Assembly (NCBI RefSeq): GCF_030704535.1
Contig: NC_081817.1
Location: forward strand, 4,101,501 to 4,165,500
Length of the DNA: 64,000 nt
Reading direction: 5' to 3'
Source: Vitis vinifera
Lineage: Eukaryota > Streptophyta > Magnoliopsida > Vitales > Vitaceae
Numbering within the stretch: the stretch's first letter is position 1; every line of letters begins with the position of its first letter. Of this stretch, positions 24,481 through 36,956 are shown in pieces. Below the pieces are notes generated by a model that was not told the origin of the DNA, searched no databases, and saw only the letters and a list, made by a program, of their open reading frames with translations. The translations under genes and the position numbers were made by a program.

Positions 24481-24569
24481 TAAATGGATATGCAGTTTGT
24501 TTCAATTTGTTTTATGATGCATTTCTTGAGGGTTTGTTCTCTATGTATTTTTTGTGTTCTCCATATTGT

Positions 24570-25500
24570 TTTTGATGATTTTTTTTTGTTTAATTAATAG
24601 TATAAATAACATAGAAAACAACTTTAGATTGTTCTTAATATGAGAATATAGAGAATAACTTTGAAAACATGAAGAACAATGCCAAATGCCTTTTTCAGTG
24701 TTTTTTGTTTTATAAAATAAAAAACAATTTTTGGAAGCACTTTCAAAACATCCCCTAAGAATGAGTTATTTCCAAAAAATTTTAAAATAAAATAAAAATA
24801 TAGAGAAATTAAAAAAGAACAAATAAAATTGATTATGATATCATTCTTCTCTTCTCTCCATGATCCAATACCAATATAAAAAAAATCTTCAAATATGATA
24901 TTATTTGGAATTAGTCGAATTTAATTTTTTTTAACTTCTCTAAAAATTTTCATTAAACAAATAAATTTTAAATCAAACTATACTTGATACATAAAATTTA
25001 TTAATTTTTAAAAATAATTTAAAACTCAAAAACCGATTTAATTAATACTCCAAAGTCATGAAACTCAGTAACATTAGAAAGTCATGGACTAAAACTCAAT
25101 TTGAATGACTTAATTAGCTAGTTTCTTCTTTGCATGTAATCATATTTTGCAAAATTTCACTAGGAAAATAAACTTCAAATGAAGCAACATTTAATATATT
25201 GGATTCATTAATAAGTTTAATAATTTTTAAAAATAACTTGAAACTCAAATAATGACCCAATTAAAACCAGAAATTTATAGATAAAAATTGATTTAGAATG
25301 ACTTGATTGTTTCACTTCTCCCTAGAATCATTTTTTTAAATATTTTTTATTAGACAAATAAACTCCAAATAAAATAAGACTTAATGCATTAAATGTATTA
25401 ATTGACAAGTTAAGTAATTTTAAAAATAATTTGAAACTTAAATGGTGATCCAATAAATACCAGAATTTATGGATAAACATTGATTTACAATAAATACCAG
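24570..25500. repeat. Degenerate tandem array beside sHSP gene 2
   Basis: Collinear with 17740-18650: the same lead-in (ATGCCAAATGCCTTTTTCAGTG) and TTTTTAAAAATAATTT cores near 24999, 25220 and 25414. This supports duplication of a unit that includes array plus sHSP gene. Confidence 0.65.
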
Positions 25501-26560
25501 ATTCTATTATTTTTGAGTTTTTCTTAATATTTTTATGATATTTTTTTATCAACTTTCATTCATTGATATTTTTTGTTAAAATATCTATTGATATTTTTAT
25601 CCGATATATTGGTAAAATCTAAATATCGATATATTCATAATTATCGATATTTTCATAATTGATATTAATATCTATATTTCACTAAAAACTATTTATTTTT
25701 TAATTTACTTGTAATTACACAAATATTTTCATTTTTATAAGAATTGAATTGAATTAAATTAATATTATATAAATTGAATTTACAATATTTTATAATATAA
25801 AAAATAATTTTATAAAACAACTTATCCAAGATTTTTATTTTTTAAAATATGTTTTTAAAAACAACTAACCAAACACACTTAAATTTATAAAATACTAAAA
25901 AACTGTTTTTGTTCTTTCTTTAAAACAAATAGAATAAAAAAAATGATGAAATAGACCCTGTTTATTTATTTATTTATTTTGACACACTTCTTCTTATGTG
26001 TTTTTGAAATAAAAAAAAAAAATTGATAGTCACTTCTATATAAAATAAAAAAACTCTTTAGGTCTTATTTTAGAAAAATAATAACTTCTAAAAATGATTT
26101 AAAATAATAGAGATATTAAGGTAAGTTTATATATATACTTTTTATATTAAAGTTACTATATTTTATATAAAAGTTATCATTATTTATTTTTTTTAAATAT
26201 AGAGTGAGAAATATATCGAAATGAACACTTAGCGGTAATTTCAATATATTTCTTATTTTTTATTTTTATAAATAAAAAATAATAATAACTTCTAGGAGAA
26301 GTTTGAAAAATTACAAATTAGCAAGTAGAAGAGGATTAATATTACATCCATCCCCATTGACAAATGAATGATTTACCCATTCACTAGGGTTTCTTTTTAA
26401 TAGAATATATATAACCAGTCATGAAACAAATCACCGGTTTTGCTTGGTGGGCTGGGAATGCCGATCTTATCGATTTATCTGGTAAATTATAATGATTTTA
26501 AAATTGATTATAAAGAGTTTTAGTATCCCAAATTTAAAATTTTAGAATTATTGAAAAAGG
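25501..26560. other. AT-rich spacer
   Basis: 25690-25880 is collinear with 33965-34061 joined to 35274-35390, the flanks of the solo LTR, so it shows the uninterrupted form of that sequence. No gene. Confidence 0.5.
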
Positions 26561-26718
26561 GTTTTAAGTACAGAAGATAAGGAATGCATAGCTTGACACT
26601 GACATAGCCGAAATCCAAACGAAAAACCATACAGTAAACAAAAAACAACCCTCAAAACTCACGGCCACTCCGGCTGTCTCATCATTCTTGTATAAATTTA
26701 AGTGCATGTACGTAATTC

Positions 26719-27174
26719 TCAACCAGAAATATCGATGGCCTTGACATCGGGTTTGTTGACCTCTGCCTTGGGAACAGTAACAGTAAGAACACCATTCTCC
26801 ATGGCAGCCTTCACCTCCTCCACCTTCACATTCTCCGGCAACCTGAACCGCCTCATGAACTGGCCGCTGCTGCGCTCCACTCGGTGCCACTTGTCATTCT
26901 TCTCCTCCTTCTCAACACTCCTATCTCCACTGATCTGCAAAATCCTCCCTTCCTCAACCTCTACCTTCACTTCCTCTTTCTTTACCCCAGGAAGATCGGC
27001 CTTGAAGACGTGGGCCTCCGGTGTCTCCTTCCAATCAATGCGAGTGTTCGCGAACGACGCCGTTTCTCCGGGAACCGATAGAGCCCCGCCGATGAATGGG
27101 AAGTCCTGGAATGGATCCCACAGGTCGAACATGTTGTTCCGTCGACCGCCGAAGAAGCTTGGAATTAAAGACAT
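26719..27174 (-). CDS. Cytosolic class I small heat-shock protein, copy 2
   Basis: Intronless, 151 residues, same architecture as copy 1: class I N-terminus ([12 protein letters not shown]), alpha-crystallin domain about 44-135, and C-terminal IDI anchor. It differs from copy 1 at three positions seen by eye: Gly for Ser at 9, Ile for Thr at 28 and Asn for Lys at 140. Reverse strand, with TATA and heat-shock element to its right. Nothing suggests inactivation. An antisense frame of about 159 codons mirrors the coding strand and is not a gene. Confidence 0.97.
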   Translation of the reverse strand: MSLIPSFFGGRRNNMFDLWDPFQDFPFIGGALSVPGETASFANTRIDWKETPEAHVFKADLPGVKKEEVKVEVEEGRILQISGDRSVEKEEKNDKWHRVERSSGQFMRRFRLPENVKVEEVKAAMENGVLTVTVPKAEVNKPDVKAIDISG

Positions 27175-27285
27175 TTTCTGAAAGTTTGTCGCAGGAGAGA
27201 GTGACGGAACTGGAATATTGGATTTGCGTTCTGAGATATCAACACCTGTTGCTATGGTACTGGTTGAAGAAAGTTCAGATTCAGA

Positions 27286-27351
27286 TATTTATAGGTGCAG
27301 ATGAGGGTAATTTCGTCAAATTGTGTAGTGGATTCTAGATGCTTCAAGAAG
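27286..27351 (-). promoter_or_regulatory. Heat-shock element and TATA box of sHSP gene 2
   Basis: On the reverse strand, CTTCTTGAAGCATCTAGAATCC occupies about 27330-27351 and TATAAATA 27286-27293, the same spacing as in copy 1. A second GAAATCTCTGGAAAACG-type cluster lies near 27434. Confidence 0.8.
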
Positions 27352-27639
27352 ATAGAGAAGTATCTAAAGAGACTGGATATAGTGCAATGTTGTCGCGAGT
27401 GCAAATATCGGAATACTCGCGACACGGTGTGCTCGAAATCTCTGGAAAACGCGGGACAGCTACAAAATCCATCCTTTCGGATGGCAGTACACATGGGCCT
27501 AAAGTGGTTAGCCCATATCCATATTCCGCAAATCCAAGCCCAGGTTATAAATATCTTAAAATGCATGGTAAAAGGGAAGAGTATGCTTTGACGACTTTAT
27601 GTGAAAATAATTAACAATGCAGGCCCCGCTTTCATCTTC

Positions 27640-28077
27640 CACCTTATTTAAAAAGATAGCCTTACGTGATCCATCATAGGTCATGTTTAGTATGCATCAC
27701 ATATATTAGGACACTTAGCATGAGAAATTTATCAAGACAATGACAAATCATTTATCTAATTAGAAGATAATGCACTACAACTTTTATTGGATTACTCAAA
27801 TTTATGAACTAATTGTGAACAATTTATTTACTTACAAAGAACCTATGACTTATATCATTTGTGTAATTTCAAATGTATTTAAGTGATGTACAATATAAGA
27901 TATATGAGCTGAGTGTTTAAATCAATATCAATGTATAAAAAGGATAACAAAGGAACAGTCAAGTCTAACTTTGTTATATCATGTCTTGCTTTTTTAATCC
28001 CAACATAGACAATAATTACCAATTTATCACATGTCTCATTGAATAACTCAATTATGAATTTCCAATTAAAGATCTTG
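27640..28077 (+). mobile_element. Copia fragment, left part (before solo LTR)
   Basis: The last 100 bp or so (about 27970-28077) read as a Copia reverse-transcriptase segment that continues at 30381 across the inserted solo LTR. Further left is AT-rich with no clear match. Old and broken. Confidence 0.5.
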
Positions 28078-30380
28078 TGTCACGCCCCAAAACCCGCTTC
28101 AAGGGCATGATGATCATTTCACACTTCAAGCCTAAAGGCTTAGAGTGGAAACAACACAAACAATCATATTACAACTGGAAATTTACTAATCACCAAATTC
28201 CTGTTCAGAGTAGTAGAACAAAAATTCTAAAATCTCCAAATAACAATTTTTGAAACTAACACATCAAACCAAGTGTTATTGTACTAATAACTTCAAACTC
28301 AAATAATTCCAATGTAAAATAAATTTTAACATCTAACAATGCTCAAAATAAAGGGAGTTTTGACAAAAGTCCTAACAAGCCAATTTCCCTTCCTAATTGT
28401 AACTCCTCACCCGAACTAAGGGTACCTGAAAATTATCTATAAAGGGGAATGAACTCAAAACCCAATAAAGAATATTAATACAACTTCATGGATCAAATAG
28501 TTTCAATCATGCTTACAAATAGGAGATTTAGTGTAAAATCATTTTCATAAGAACGTTTGAGTACAAATATGCTAATACATTTTAAGGTGTTTAACCAAAC
28601 ATTTTCCTATATATCACAGTCATTTCATATCCATTTCAAATAAAATACATTTCAATTGTTTTCACTTTGGTTATCAAATAACAAATAGTGCCGAATTAAG
28701 TGGGACTTTACAAATAGGTGGTTAGCCTCAAATATTCATTTTAAGGTGGACGAAATCAAACACTACTAATACTAATAACCTCTAACCAAACCCCTAGAGG
28801 ATAAGGTCCAAATCAATTACATTTCTTACCACAAAAATGTAAATGTCAACTATTATATTCCATTGACAAGGGTTAAAAAGTCAACTATTATATCTTATTA
28901 ACAAGGGTCAACAAACCAGAGTCAAATTCTTTATTTTACTTAATCCAATGTACGAAAGCAGAAAATCCCCAAGTATTTCGATATAAACAAAATAAATGTT
29001 ATAAGATATTTTTCCATACAAAAATATATTTGATCCATGCTTAAAAGCAAAATTAACAATTACACATTTCAAACCACACACACACACCTCAAAAGAAGTC
29101 CTCAAAAACCTACTTTTCACCTAACAAAATATAAGAGAAATAATCATTACTATTTATATAAAATTATATGTTTAACAATTCTAAAATTTTAGGTATTCAA
29201 ATTAATGTTTTTAATTATGAAAGATAATTTAATCTATTCCTATTTTAGAAAAATTAATAAATTTCTAATTCATATAAAACTTAAATTATATTTTCAATTT
29301 ATTTATTTACTTTTTGGGACACAACATAATTTAATTAAACTACAATTTTTTTCGCTAATTAAATTGTTTGCTACTTATTAACTTAATATTTATAATTAAT
29401 CTAATTATAATACTATAAATTTAACTAATTAATTTGTACTTCACCTCGTTAATTATACATAGTTATTTATACCACTTTCTTATTTTTTCAAACACAACTA
29501 CCATAACAATCATACACTCCATGTACAAAGCATGCCTCATTATTATTATCACTTTCATCATTCTTCTATCTTCCGGTTTCCACATGCATGCAACTTTTTT
29601 TTTTCCATCGTTCTTCTATCTTCCAATTTTCACACGCATGCAATATATGTATATATATATTTTCCATTGTGACATAGTTTCAAAACCTATTTATTATTAT
29701 TACACACTATTAGAAATCATCCCATACATTGAAATCTTATAATTTTTTTTCCACTCCCACATATTATCATATATTTATTTACTCATTTAATTTTTGAAAT
29801 TTCATTGCTTAGATATATTCATCTAAAAAAAATTTGAATTTCCTTATTTTCATCAATAGAATAACCTATATTTCTAATTTCAATATTTTGACCTAAAAGT
29901 TTTAAAATAAATCAATCATAGCCTAAATCGAAATTTTCCAAAGAATTTTTTTTTTCCATCTAAAAACTTAAGGTTTTCTAATTTCAAACAATAAATCAAA
30001 ATCTTAAATTTTCAATATTTTGATATTAAAACGAATTAAAAAAAAACTAACCTTAATTTAAATTAAATTTTTTTCAAAGAATAACTAGAGTGTTCAGAAC
30101 TAACTAACGAATATAATATATTAATTTAGGGTTAGAATCTTACTTGGAAAAAAAAATATGAATTTCAAACTCTGAACCTTTAACCCTTGAGTCCTGCAAT
30201 CTCCAATTCTCTAATTCTAGTTGATAGGGTTTTTTGAATGAAGAAGGCAACATGAAAATCTAATTTATACCTAGGATTTTTAATTGTAAAAGAACTCTTT
30301 CACCTTTAATGAATTTAATTAATTACTTAATTACTTTATAAATTACTATTTTGCCCCTATATTAAATTTGGGGTGTTACA
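28078..30380. mobile_element. Solo LTR, about 2.3 kb, with 5-bp target duplication
   Basis: Starts TGTCACGCCCCAAAACCC and ends GGGGTGTTACA, flanked on both sides by TCTTG (28073-28077 and 30381-30385). A 5-bp duplication with no internal region means a solo LTR left by recombination between two LTRs. TGTCACGCCCC ends are typical of plant Gypsy LTRs, though family is uncertain. It interrupts a Copia fragment. Open frames inside are AT-rich noise. Confidence 0.85.
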
Positions 30381-31260
30381 TCTTGACCTTTTACATTATT
30401 TTCTTGGAATGGAGATTAAATATTTTGATAAAAGAACATTTCTTTCTCAACAAAAAATATATGCATGATCTACTTTCAAGAACTAAAATGCTTTACAATA
30501 ATCCCATTGCTACACCTCCAGTTCTTGCAAACAAGCCTTCTTTTTTAGACAATGTCTTAACCGATGCTATTGCTTTCCAAAGTGTTGTCAGAACCCTTCA
30601 ACTTTCATGTGGTTGGATATTATTCATACAATTAATTGGGTATGTCAATATTTTTATAACTTTGTTATAACTCACTTGAAGGTTGTAAAGTGCATCTTAA
30701 GATACCTTAAGGGAACCCAATACTTTGGCTTACGTTATCTTTCCATCAATCTAATATCTCTTTATAGGTTTAGTGATGCCGATTAGGTAGGTCGTCCCAT
30801 TATAAGGAGCACCATCGGTTATTGTGTATTTATTAGAGTGACTTGCATCTTTTGGTGTTCAAAGAAACAACCAATAGTTGCTAGCTTGAGTATCGAGGCA
30901 TAAAATCGCTCTTTGGTCTTTTTCACTATGGAGTTAACTTGGATTACTTATTTGCTATGAGATATTATCATATCCATCTCTAAACTACTACAATTATTTT
31001 GCACCAATGTTAGTCTCTTTACTGGTACATTAACTTTATGTTTCATGTTTGTTCTAAATATATTAAGCTTAATAATCATTTTGTGTGAGATAAAGTTGTT
31101 ATGAACATTTTTATGTTTCCACACATTCTTAACTTGCGGATATTATTACCAAATCTTTATCACATGATGTCTTTATTATGTTTTGTGACAAGCTAAACAT
31201 CCATATTCATTCATACTCTAATTTGAGGGGCATGCTAAACGATTTAGGATAAGAACACAC
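30381..31260 (+). mobile_element. Copia fragment, right part (reverse transcriptase to RNase H)
   Basis: Readable protein similarity includes a YFLGMEI-like RT segment continued from the left part, ILRYLKGTQYFGL near 30690 and the RNase H end to about 31250. Several breaks; no LTR of its own seen. An old remnant. Confidence 0.65.
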
Positions 31261-31466
31261 ACAAAAATGTAAGAGCACTCTCATTAATATTTTCATAAAT
31301 ATAAAAAAATCAAATATTGATAATATTTGATTTTTACAATACTTGATTCTCCTAATTTTAGGATATTTTCCTATATGTATTTTTGTTAGGAATATGTTTT
31401 ATTTCTTTCATCGTATACTCATCTATATTTTTGGACGGAAGAAATAGAAATTATAACTTCCATTAT

Positions 31467-31710
31467 CAAAATACACCAAGCTTTACATTCTAATGATTGG
31501 AAGTATTTTTAATTTAATTTAACTTTTTTATTTTTTAAATAGGTATTTGTCAGTTTTTTAAAAATCAATATAAAATTTTTCATAAAATACACCAAGCTTT
31601 ACAATCTAATGACTGGAAGTGTTTTTAATTATTTATTTAATTTAATTTAACTTTTTTATTTTTTAAATAGGTATTTGTCAGTTTTTTAAAAATCAATATA
31701 AAAAATTTGA
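31467..31710 (+). repeat. Direct tandem duplication, about 117 bp
   Basis: AAAATACACCAAGCTTTACA begins both 31467 and 31584, followed by GGTATTTGTCAGTTTTTTAA in each. The second unit has a small internal ATTTATTT expansion. Non-coding. Confidence 0.85.
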
Positions 31711-31925
31711 AAATTTACTTGAAATGATTTTGACAATTACTTGATAAGTGATTATTGATATATCAATAAAAAATAATATCAAAATATTTTTTATTTTATA
31801 TTAAATAATAAGGATTCATTTGAATACATTTCTTTATTGATTTAAATTTTATTTTCTATTTTTTCTTTCTTTATCTATATAACATTTATAATTATTTATT
31901 TTTTATTATTAAGGAATAGTTGACT
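31711..31925. other. AT-rich spacer before sHSP gene 3
   Basis: No gene or clear repeat; from about 31930 the sHSP 3' flank shared with copies 1 and 2 begins. Confidence 0.4.
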
Positions 31926-32046
31926 GGTACATAGTTTGACACTGACATAGCCCAAAATTCAAAAGAAAAATCATACAGTAGGGCAAAACCCTCAACACCC
32001 TCGGCCGCTTACATCATTCATTTATAAGTTTATGTGAATGTAATTC

Positions 32047-32502
32047 TCAACCAGAAATATCGATGGCCTTGACATCAGGTTTCTGGACCTCAGCCTTGGG
32101 AACAGTAACTGTAAGAACACCATTCTCCATGGCAGCCTTCACCTCATCCACCTTCACATTCTCCGGCAATCTGAACCGCCGCATGAACTTGCCGCTGCTG
32201 CGCTCCACTCGGTGCCACTTGTCATTCTTCTCCTCCTTCTCAACACTCCTATCTCCACTGATCTGCAGAATCCTCCCTTCCTCAACCTCCACCTTCACTT
32301 CCTCTTTCTTTACCCCTGGAAGATCGGCCTTGAAGACGTGGGCTTCCGGGGTCTCCTTCCAATCAATGCGAGTGCTCGCAAACGACGCCGTTTCTCCGGG
32401 AACCGATAGAGCACCGCTGGTGAATGGGAAGTCTTGGAATGGATCCCACAGGTCGAACGTGTTGTTCCGTCGACCGCCGAAGAAGCTTGGAATTAGAGAC
32501 AT
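32047..32502 (-). CDS. Cytosolic class I small heat-shock protein, copy 3
   Basis: Intronless, 151 residues, intact. It is the most diverged of the three, with Thr at 15, Ser at 29 and 43, Lys at 105, Asp at 119 and Gln at 140. The alpha-crystallin core and C-terminal IDI anchor are unchanged. Reverse strand, same promoter layout as copy 2. The coding sequences are far more alike than most of the surrounding DNA, suggesting purifying selection, gene conversion or both. The antisense frame of 148 codons is a shadow. Confidence 0.97.
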   Translation of the reverse strand: MSLIPSFFGGRRNNTFDLWDPFQDFPFTSGALSVPGETASFASTRIDWKETPEAHVFKADLPGVKKEEVKVEVEEGRILQISGDRSVEKEEKNDKWHRVERSSGKFMRRFRLPENVKVDEVKAAMENGVLTVTVPKAEVQKPDVKAIDISG

Positions 32503-32616
32503 TTTCTGAAAGTTTGTCGCAAGAGAGAGTGACGGAATTGGAATATTGAATTGCGTAATAAGAAATCAACACCTGTTGCTATGGTACTGGTTGAAGAAAG
32601 TTCAGACTAAGTAAGA

Positions 32617-32682
32617 TATTTATAGTGGCAGACGAGGGTAGTTTCGTCAAATTGTGTAGTGCATTCCGGATGCTTCAAGAAG
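32617..32682 (-). promoter_or_regulatory. Heat-shock element and TATA box of sHSP gene 3
   Basis: CTTCTTGAAGCATCCGGAATGC on the reverse strand (about 32661-32682) keeps the TTC/GAA half-sites with CCGGAA for CTAGAA. TATAAATA lies at 32617-32624. A further GAAATCTCTGGAAAACG cluster sits near 32761. Confidence 0.78.
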
Positions 32683-32869
32683 ATAGAGAAGTATCTAGAG
32701 AGACCGGATATAACGCAATGATGTCGCGAGTACAAATATCGGAATACTCTGGTGTTGCTCGAAATCTCTGGAAAACGCGGGACAGCTGCAACAATCATCT
32801 TTCGGTGATCGTACACATGGGCCTAAACTAGTCAGCCCAGGTCCAAATTCCATAAATCCAAGCCCAAAT

Positions 32870-33730
32870 TGTAAATATTTTTAAATAGCCCTTCTAAAAG
32901 GAAAAAGTATGCATTCAGGTCTTTTTGTGAAAATAATTAATAATGCTGGACAACTTATTTGAAAAACGACACCTCTTACGAACCATCAAATAGTTACTTA
33001 AGAGGTTAATTTAAAGTTTAAAATAAAATTTTACTTTTTTTTGGCTATCATAAAATTATTCTATAAATAGTGGTGATAAATTAAAAAAATTAAATAATTT
33101 TAAAGACAACTTAAGTGTTAAAGTAATTTAGAGCCTCTGTAGTATATGAGTAAAAACAATTTTTTGATGTTAAAAATGGGAAGTTATTTTTTAAAAATTC
33201 AAAACATTGGACGACTAATATTCTACATTTTCATATTATAAAGCAAAGTAAAATAGATAATAATTTTTAATAAATAAATAAATGATGTTTTCACTTGTTT
33301 TTTAAAATATAGAAAAATAAAAGAAAATCATAAAAAGAAACAAATAAAATTGAATATGATATTCTTCCTCTTTTCATTTCATAATCCAATACCATTATAA
33401 AAAATCTTTAAATATAATATTATTTTGAATTACGAATTTTAATTTTTTTTAACTTCTCTAAAATCTTTCATCAAGGAAATTAATTTCTAAATCAAACTAT
33501 ACTTGATTTGTTAATTCATTTTAAATTACTTGACTAGTTTTTTTTTTTTCATATAATTATATTTTTATAGATTTTTTTCACAAGAAAATAAATTCCAAAT
33601 CAAGCAATACTTAATGCTTTAGTAATTTTTAAAGATAGAACGAAACTCAAATAGTGATAAAACTAATGCTTTTATGGACAAAAATTGAATTAGAGTAAAT
33701 TATTTATTGTTTTTCTTCTTCATAAAATCA
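32870..33730. repeat. sHSP-unit flank and weak tandem array
   Basis: 32870-33290 matches 20005-20340 downstream of sHSP gene 1. 33300-33730 matches parts of the degenerate arrays at 17.9-18.9 and 24.8-25.4 kb (for example AAATCAAACTATACTTGAT and TAGTAATTTTTAAAGATA). Confidence 0.55.
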
Positions 33731-34061
33731 AGATGTTATAGAATAATGTAACCGTAGTTAAGTAAAATGTGTGAATATAATAAAAAACTTGGTTCATTTA
33801 TATTTTAAAAATTTTATTTTGTTTTAGATTTATTTTAAATAAAATATTATTAAAAATTATTATCCTTCATTTTTAATATCCATATTTTTCTAACATATAC
33901 TAAAATAGTATTTTTTTAAAAATAATATAATTTATGACTTATTATAATATTGCTATTCATATTTTAATAAAAAATATTTATTTTTAAATTTATTTGTAAT
34001 TACAAAACTATTTTCATTTTTAATAAGCCCCGAATTAAATTTAATTAATGTTATATAAATT

Positions 34062-35273
34062 TGTTAGCCCAAGGGTTCTCCTAATTATGTTTTGATGATA
34101 ACAAACCATAGTTAGGTTACTAATTGGTTTAAATTATAAAGAATTTCAGGTATTAATTTGGAAATTCATCAAAGGACTTAATGGATGCAAGATTAAGACT
34201 TTTGAAAGACCTTTTAATTATAGGAAACATATGTAAGATGAATGCATGGATGTACTTAGGATTTTCATATTATTTCATGCATCTTTGAAAATTCGGTTTA
34301 TACATTAAAGTTACATTTTCATCAAAATCCGAGTTCTATTAAATGAACTTTAGGCAAAACGTTTCAAAATTAACCTATTATTTTACCTAAACACCTTTGT
34401 CTAAGTGCTAGAAGCAAAAAGATAAGAAAAAAGATAGGTTTTCTGGCCAAAAATGGTGAACCGATCGAGACATTGGCTAATCGGTTAGGGTACTGGTTGA
34501 CCGGTTACTCTTTCCCGGTCGAGGTTCGATTGAGAGATGAAAAAAACTTTCTCTCTCTTCCAGTAGCCTTTCTTTCTCGGTCGAGGGATTTGTCTTCCTG
34601 GTCAAGGTCCGGTCGAGGGTAACGGTCACTTGTCAAGCATTTAATACTCCAACAACTAGTAAACCGATCGACCCCCAGCTCAACCGGTCAATGCTACTTT
34701 TTGATTTTTTGGCTCCCGATGTTAGAAATCTATAAATTGAGAGTTTCAATTCATTTATGTGTAAGAGAACACCTGCATTTATCTGTTTACCTACTTGTTC
34801 TTGCCATAAAAGCTCTCATTATTTTCTTAGTGTATTAAATCTCTATTTGCATATTCTTTAGTTCACCTTTGTGATTCATCCTAACCTTTAGTTGTATTTG
34901 AGTCATTGTTGAGTTAGGTTGAAAGATTCAAACTTGTTAATTGAGTATTAAAACCTTCAAATGAATAGAGACTTGAAGAGATTGTGTAAGAGGCCATTAG
35001 AGTCGGAATTCAAGTATAAAAAATGATTAAAAGCTTAGTTGAAGTTTCAAGTATAAGTGGAACCCTTATTCGGTTAATAGTTTGAGGAGAATGGATGTAG
35101 GCAAGAAAGTGTCAAACCATTATAAATCTGAGTTTGCTTTCTGTAACCTTATCTATTTATATTTGTACTTTTTGTGCTTAATTTTATTATATTTAATTTT
35201 TTTTTAAAACTCTAATTCACCCCTCCTTTCTCGGGTGTATTTATCTACTTAGATTAGTCCTTTATTTTTCTCA
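34062..35273 (+). mobile_element. Solo LTR, 1.2 kb, with 5-bp target duplication AAATT
   Basis: Starts TGTTAGCCCAAGGG and ends TTTTTCTCA, flanked by AAATT at 34057-34061 and 35274-35278. The related sequence at 25.7-25.9 kb has no insert at this point, which confirms the boundaries. It shares family with 22970-24134. No internal coding region. LTR-superfamily is not certain. Confidence 0.8.
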
Positions 35274-35279
35274 AAATTG

Positions 35280-36894
35280 AATTTATAATATTTTATAAAA
35301 TCAAAATAAATAATTATTTTTAAAAACAACTTATCTAAATAAGTTTTTATTTTTTATTTTTTGAAAAATGTTTTTAAAAGCAAGTAGCTAAACACCCTTA
35401 TTTTCATGCTCTTTTTTTATTATTTTATGCTTTTTATTTTTATTTTTCTTCCTTTATCATTTTAAAAAAATATTTTCTTTTGTCGCTTTCACACTATGTA
35501 CCTTATTTTACAAATAATCTCTCCCACATATCTTCAAATAGTTACTTAGGCATGTTAATTTTTTTGCTTTTTAACTTACGTCTTAAAGCAAGTTGATTTA
35601 ATACTTAAGATAGAATTAAAAAAAGATTTATATTTTTTATTAAACAAAATTGTCTTAAAAAAAGTGATAAATTAAAAATAAACAATTTTAAATGTGACTT
35701 AAATCTTAGATAAAGAAAAAAGTAATTGGATATTTAACATTATTAAGTTAAAGAAAGAAAGAAAAAAAAAAGAAATTTGACATCTAAGTCTTTATTCTAA
35801 AATCGTTTTTTTTTACTTGCTTTATAAATTCTTTTAGTATATTATGAGAAATGTTAAGGACAATTACTATGAGTGTAAGGAAAATCGGAAAAATTGTTAA
35901 ACTGATTTAAATCAATCAAAATTGATCATAATGGTCCGATTTTCAATAATTAAAAAGTTCAGTTTGGTTTTAGAATTTTGAAAATTGATCTTGTAGGTTC
36001 AATTCTCCATTTTCTTGTCTCTTAACTAATAAAAACGGAACTAAATTGATATTCTAAAATTTATATATAATTATTTAACATTTGATAAGTTTTTTAATAT
36101 TAAATTCTACTAAAGTAATTAATTGCTTCTTAACATCAAATTCAACTTGGTTTCAATTAATTTTAAAAACAAATTAGACTTAGAGCTTAATATAAACTCA
36201 AATTAATAGGTTTTAGGTTCAAATTAAATGCAAATCTACAACTGAATTTAGGACTAAAAAACCCATTAAATTAAGTCAAAATTGATCTATGGAAATCGAA
36301 CCAAATTGATCTTAGAAGATTTGAGTTAGTTTGATTTTTCACTCTAAATCTGATTGGTTCGGTTTTTATGACATATAAAACCTATTATATAGATTTGGTT
36401 CATTTTTTACTCAAAAATTGACCAAATTAATTTTATTTATACCCCTTTTAATTACCTTTTTTTTCTTTACCTTTATTTTTTAAAATAAAAATAAAAATGA
36501 ACTTCCTTATCATTCTTATTTCCTTGTTAATTTTTATTCTTCTCTCATGTGACATATCACACACCATTGTCGTCTTTTTTTGTTTTTTTTTTCTTACTCT
36601 TTCTCTATCTAGTTTTGATTTCTTATTCTCTCTTTCCATCTATTTTTAGTTAAATAAAAATCGATGAGGTGGTATTGTTGCTCACTATTTTTTTTCTTTT
36701 ATGTTTTAGTTAAAAAAATTGAAAAAATGAAGAGGAAGAGAAGAAAACGAAGAAAGAATGAAAGAGAAGAAAAAAATTAAAAAGAAACAAAGAAGAAAAA
36801 AGGAACAAAAAACTAGAAATACCCATAAGAGTTTTGGATGAGATAAGAAGGAAGGGGAGGGTATTTTTACCTTTTTCATACTTAAATTTTATTA

Positions 36895-36896
<2 letters not shown>
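35280..36896. other. AT-rich intergenic DNA
   Basis: 35500-35720 is loosely similar to 38090-38290, so the region between may be bounded by a diverged repeat pair. Purine- or pyrimidine-rich stretches at 36440-36830 create low-complexity open frames that I do not accept as genes. Confidence 0.4.

Positions 36897-36951
<55 letters not shown>
36897..36951. repeat. (AT)n microsatellite
   Basis: About 27 uninterrupted AT dinucleotides, immediately left of the fold-back LTR remnant. Confidence 0.95.
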
Positions 36952-36953
<2 letters not shown>

Positions 36954-36956
36954 GGT

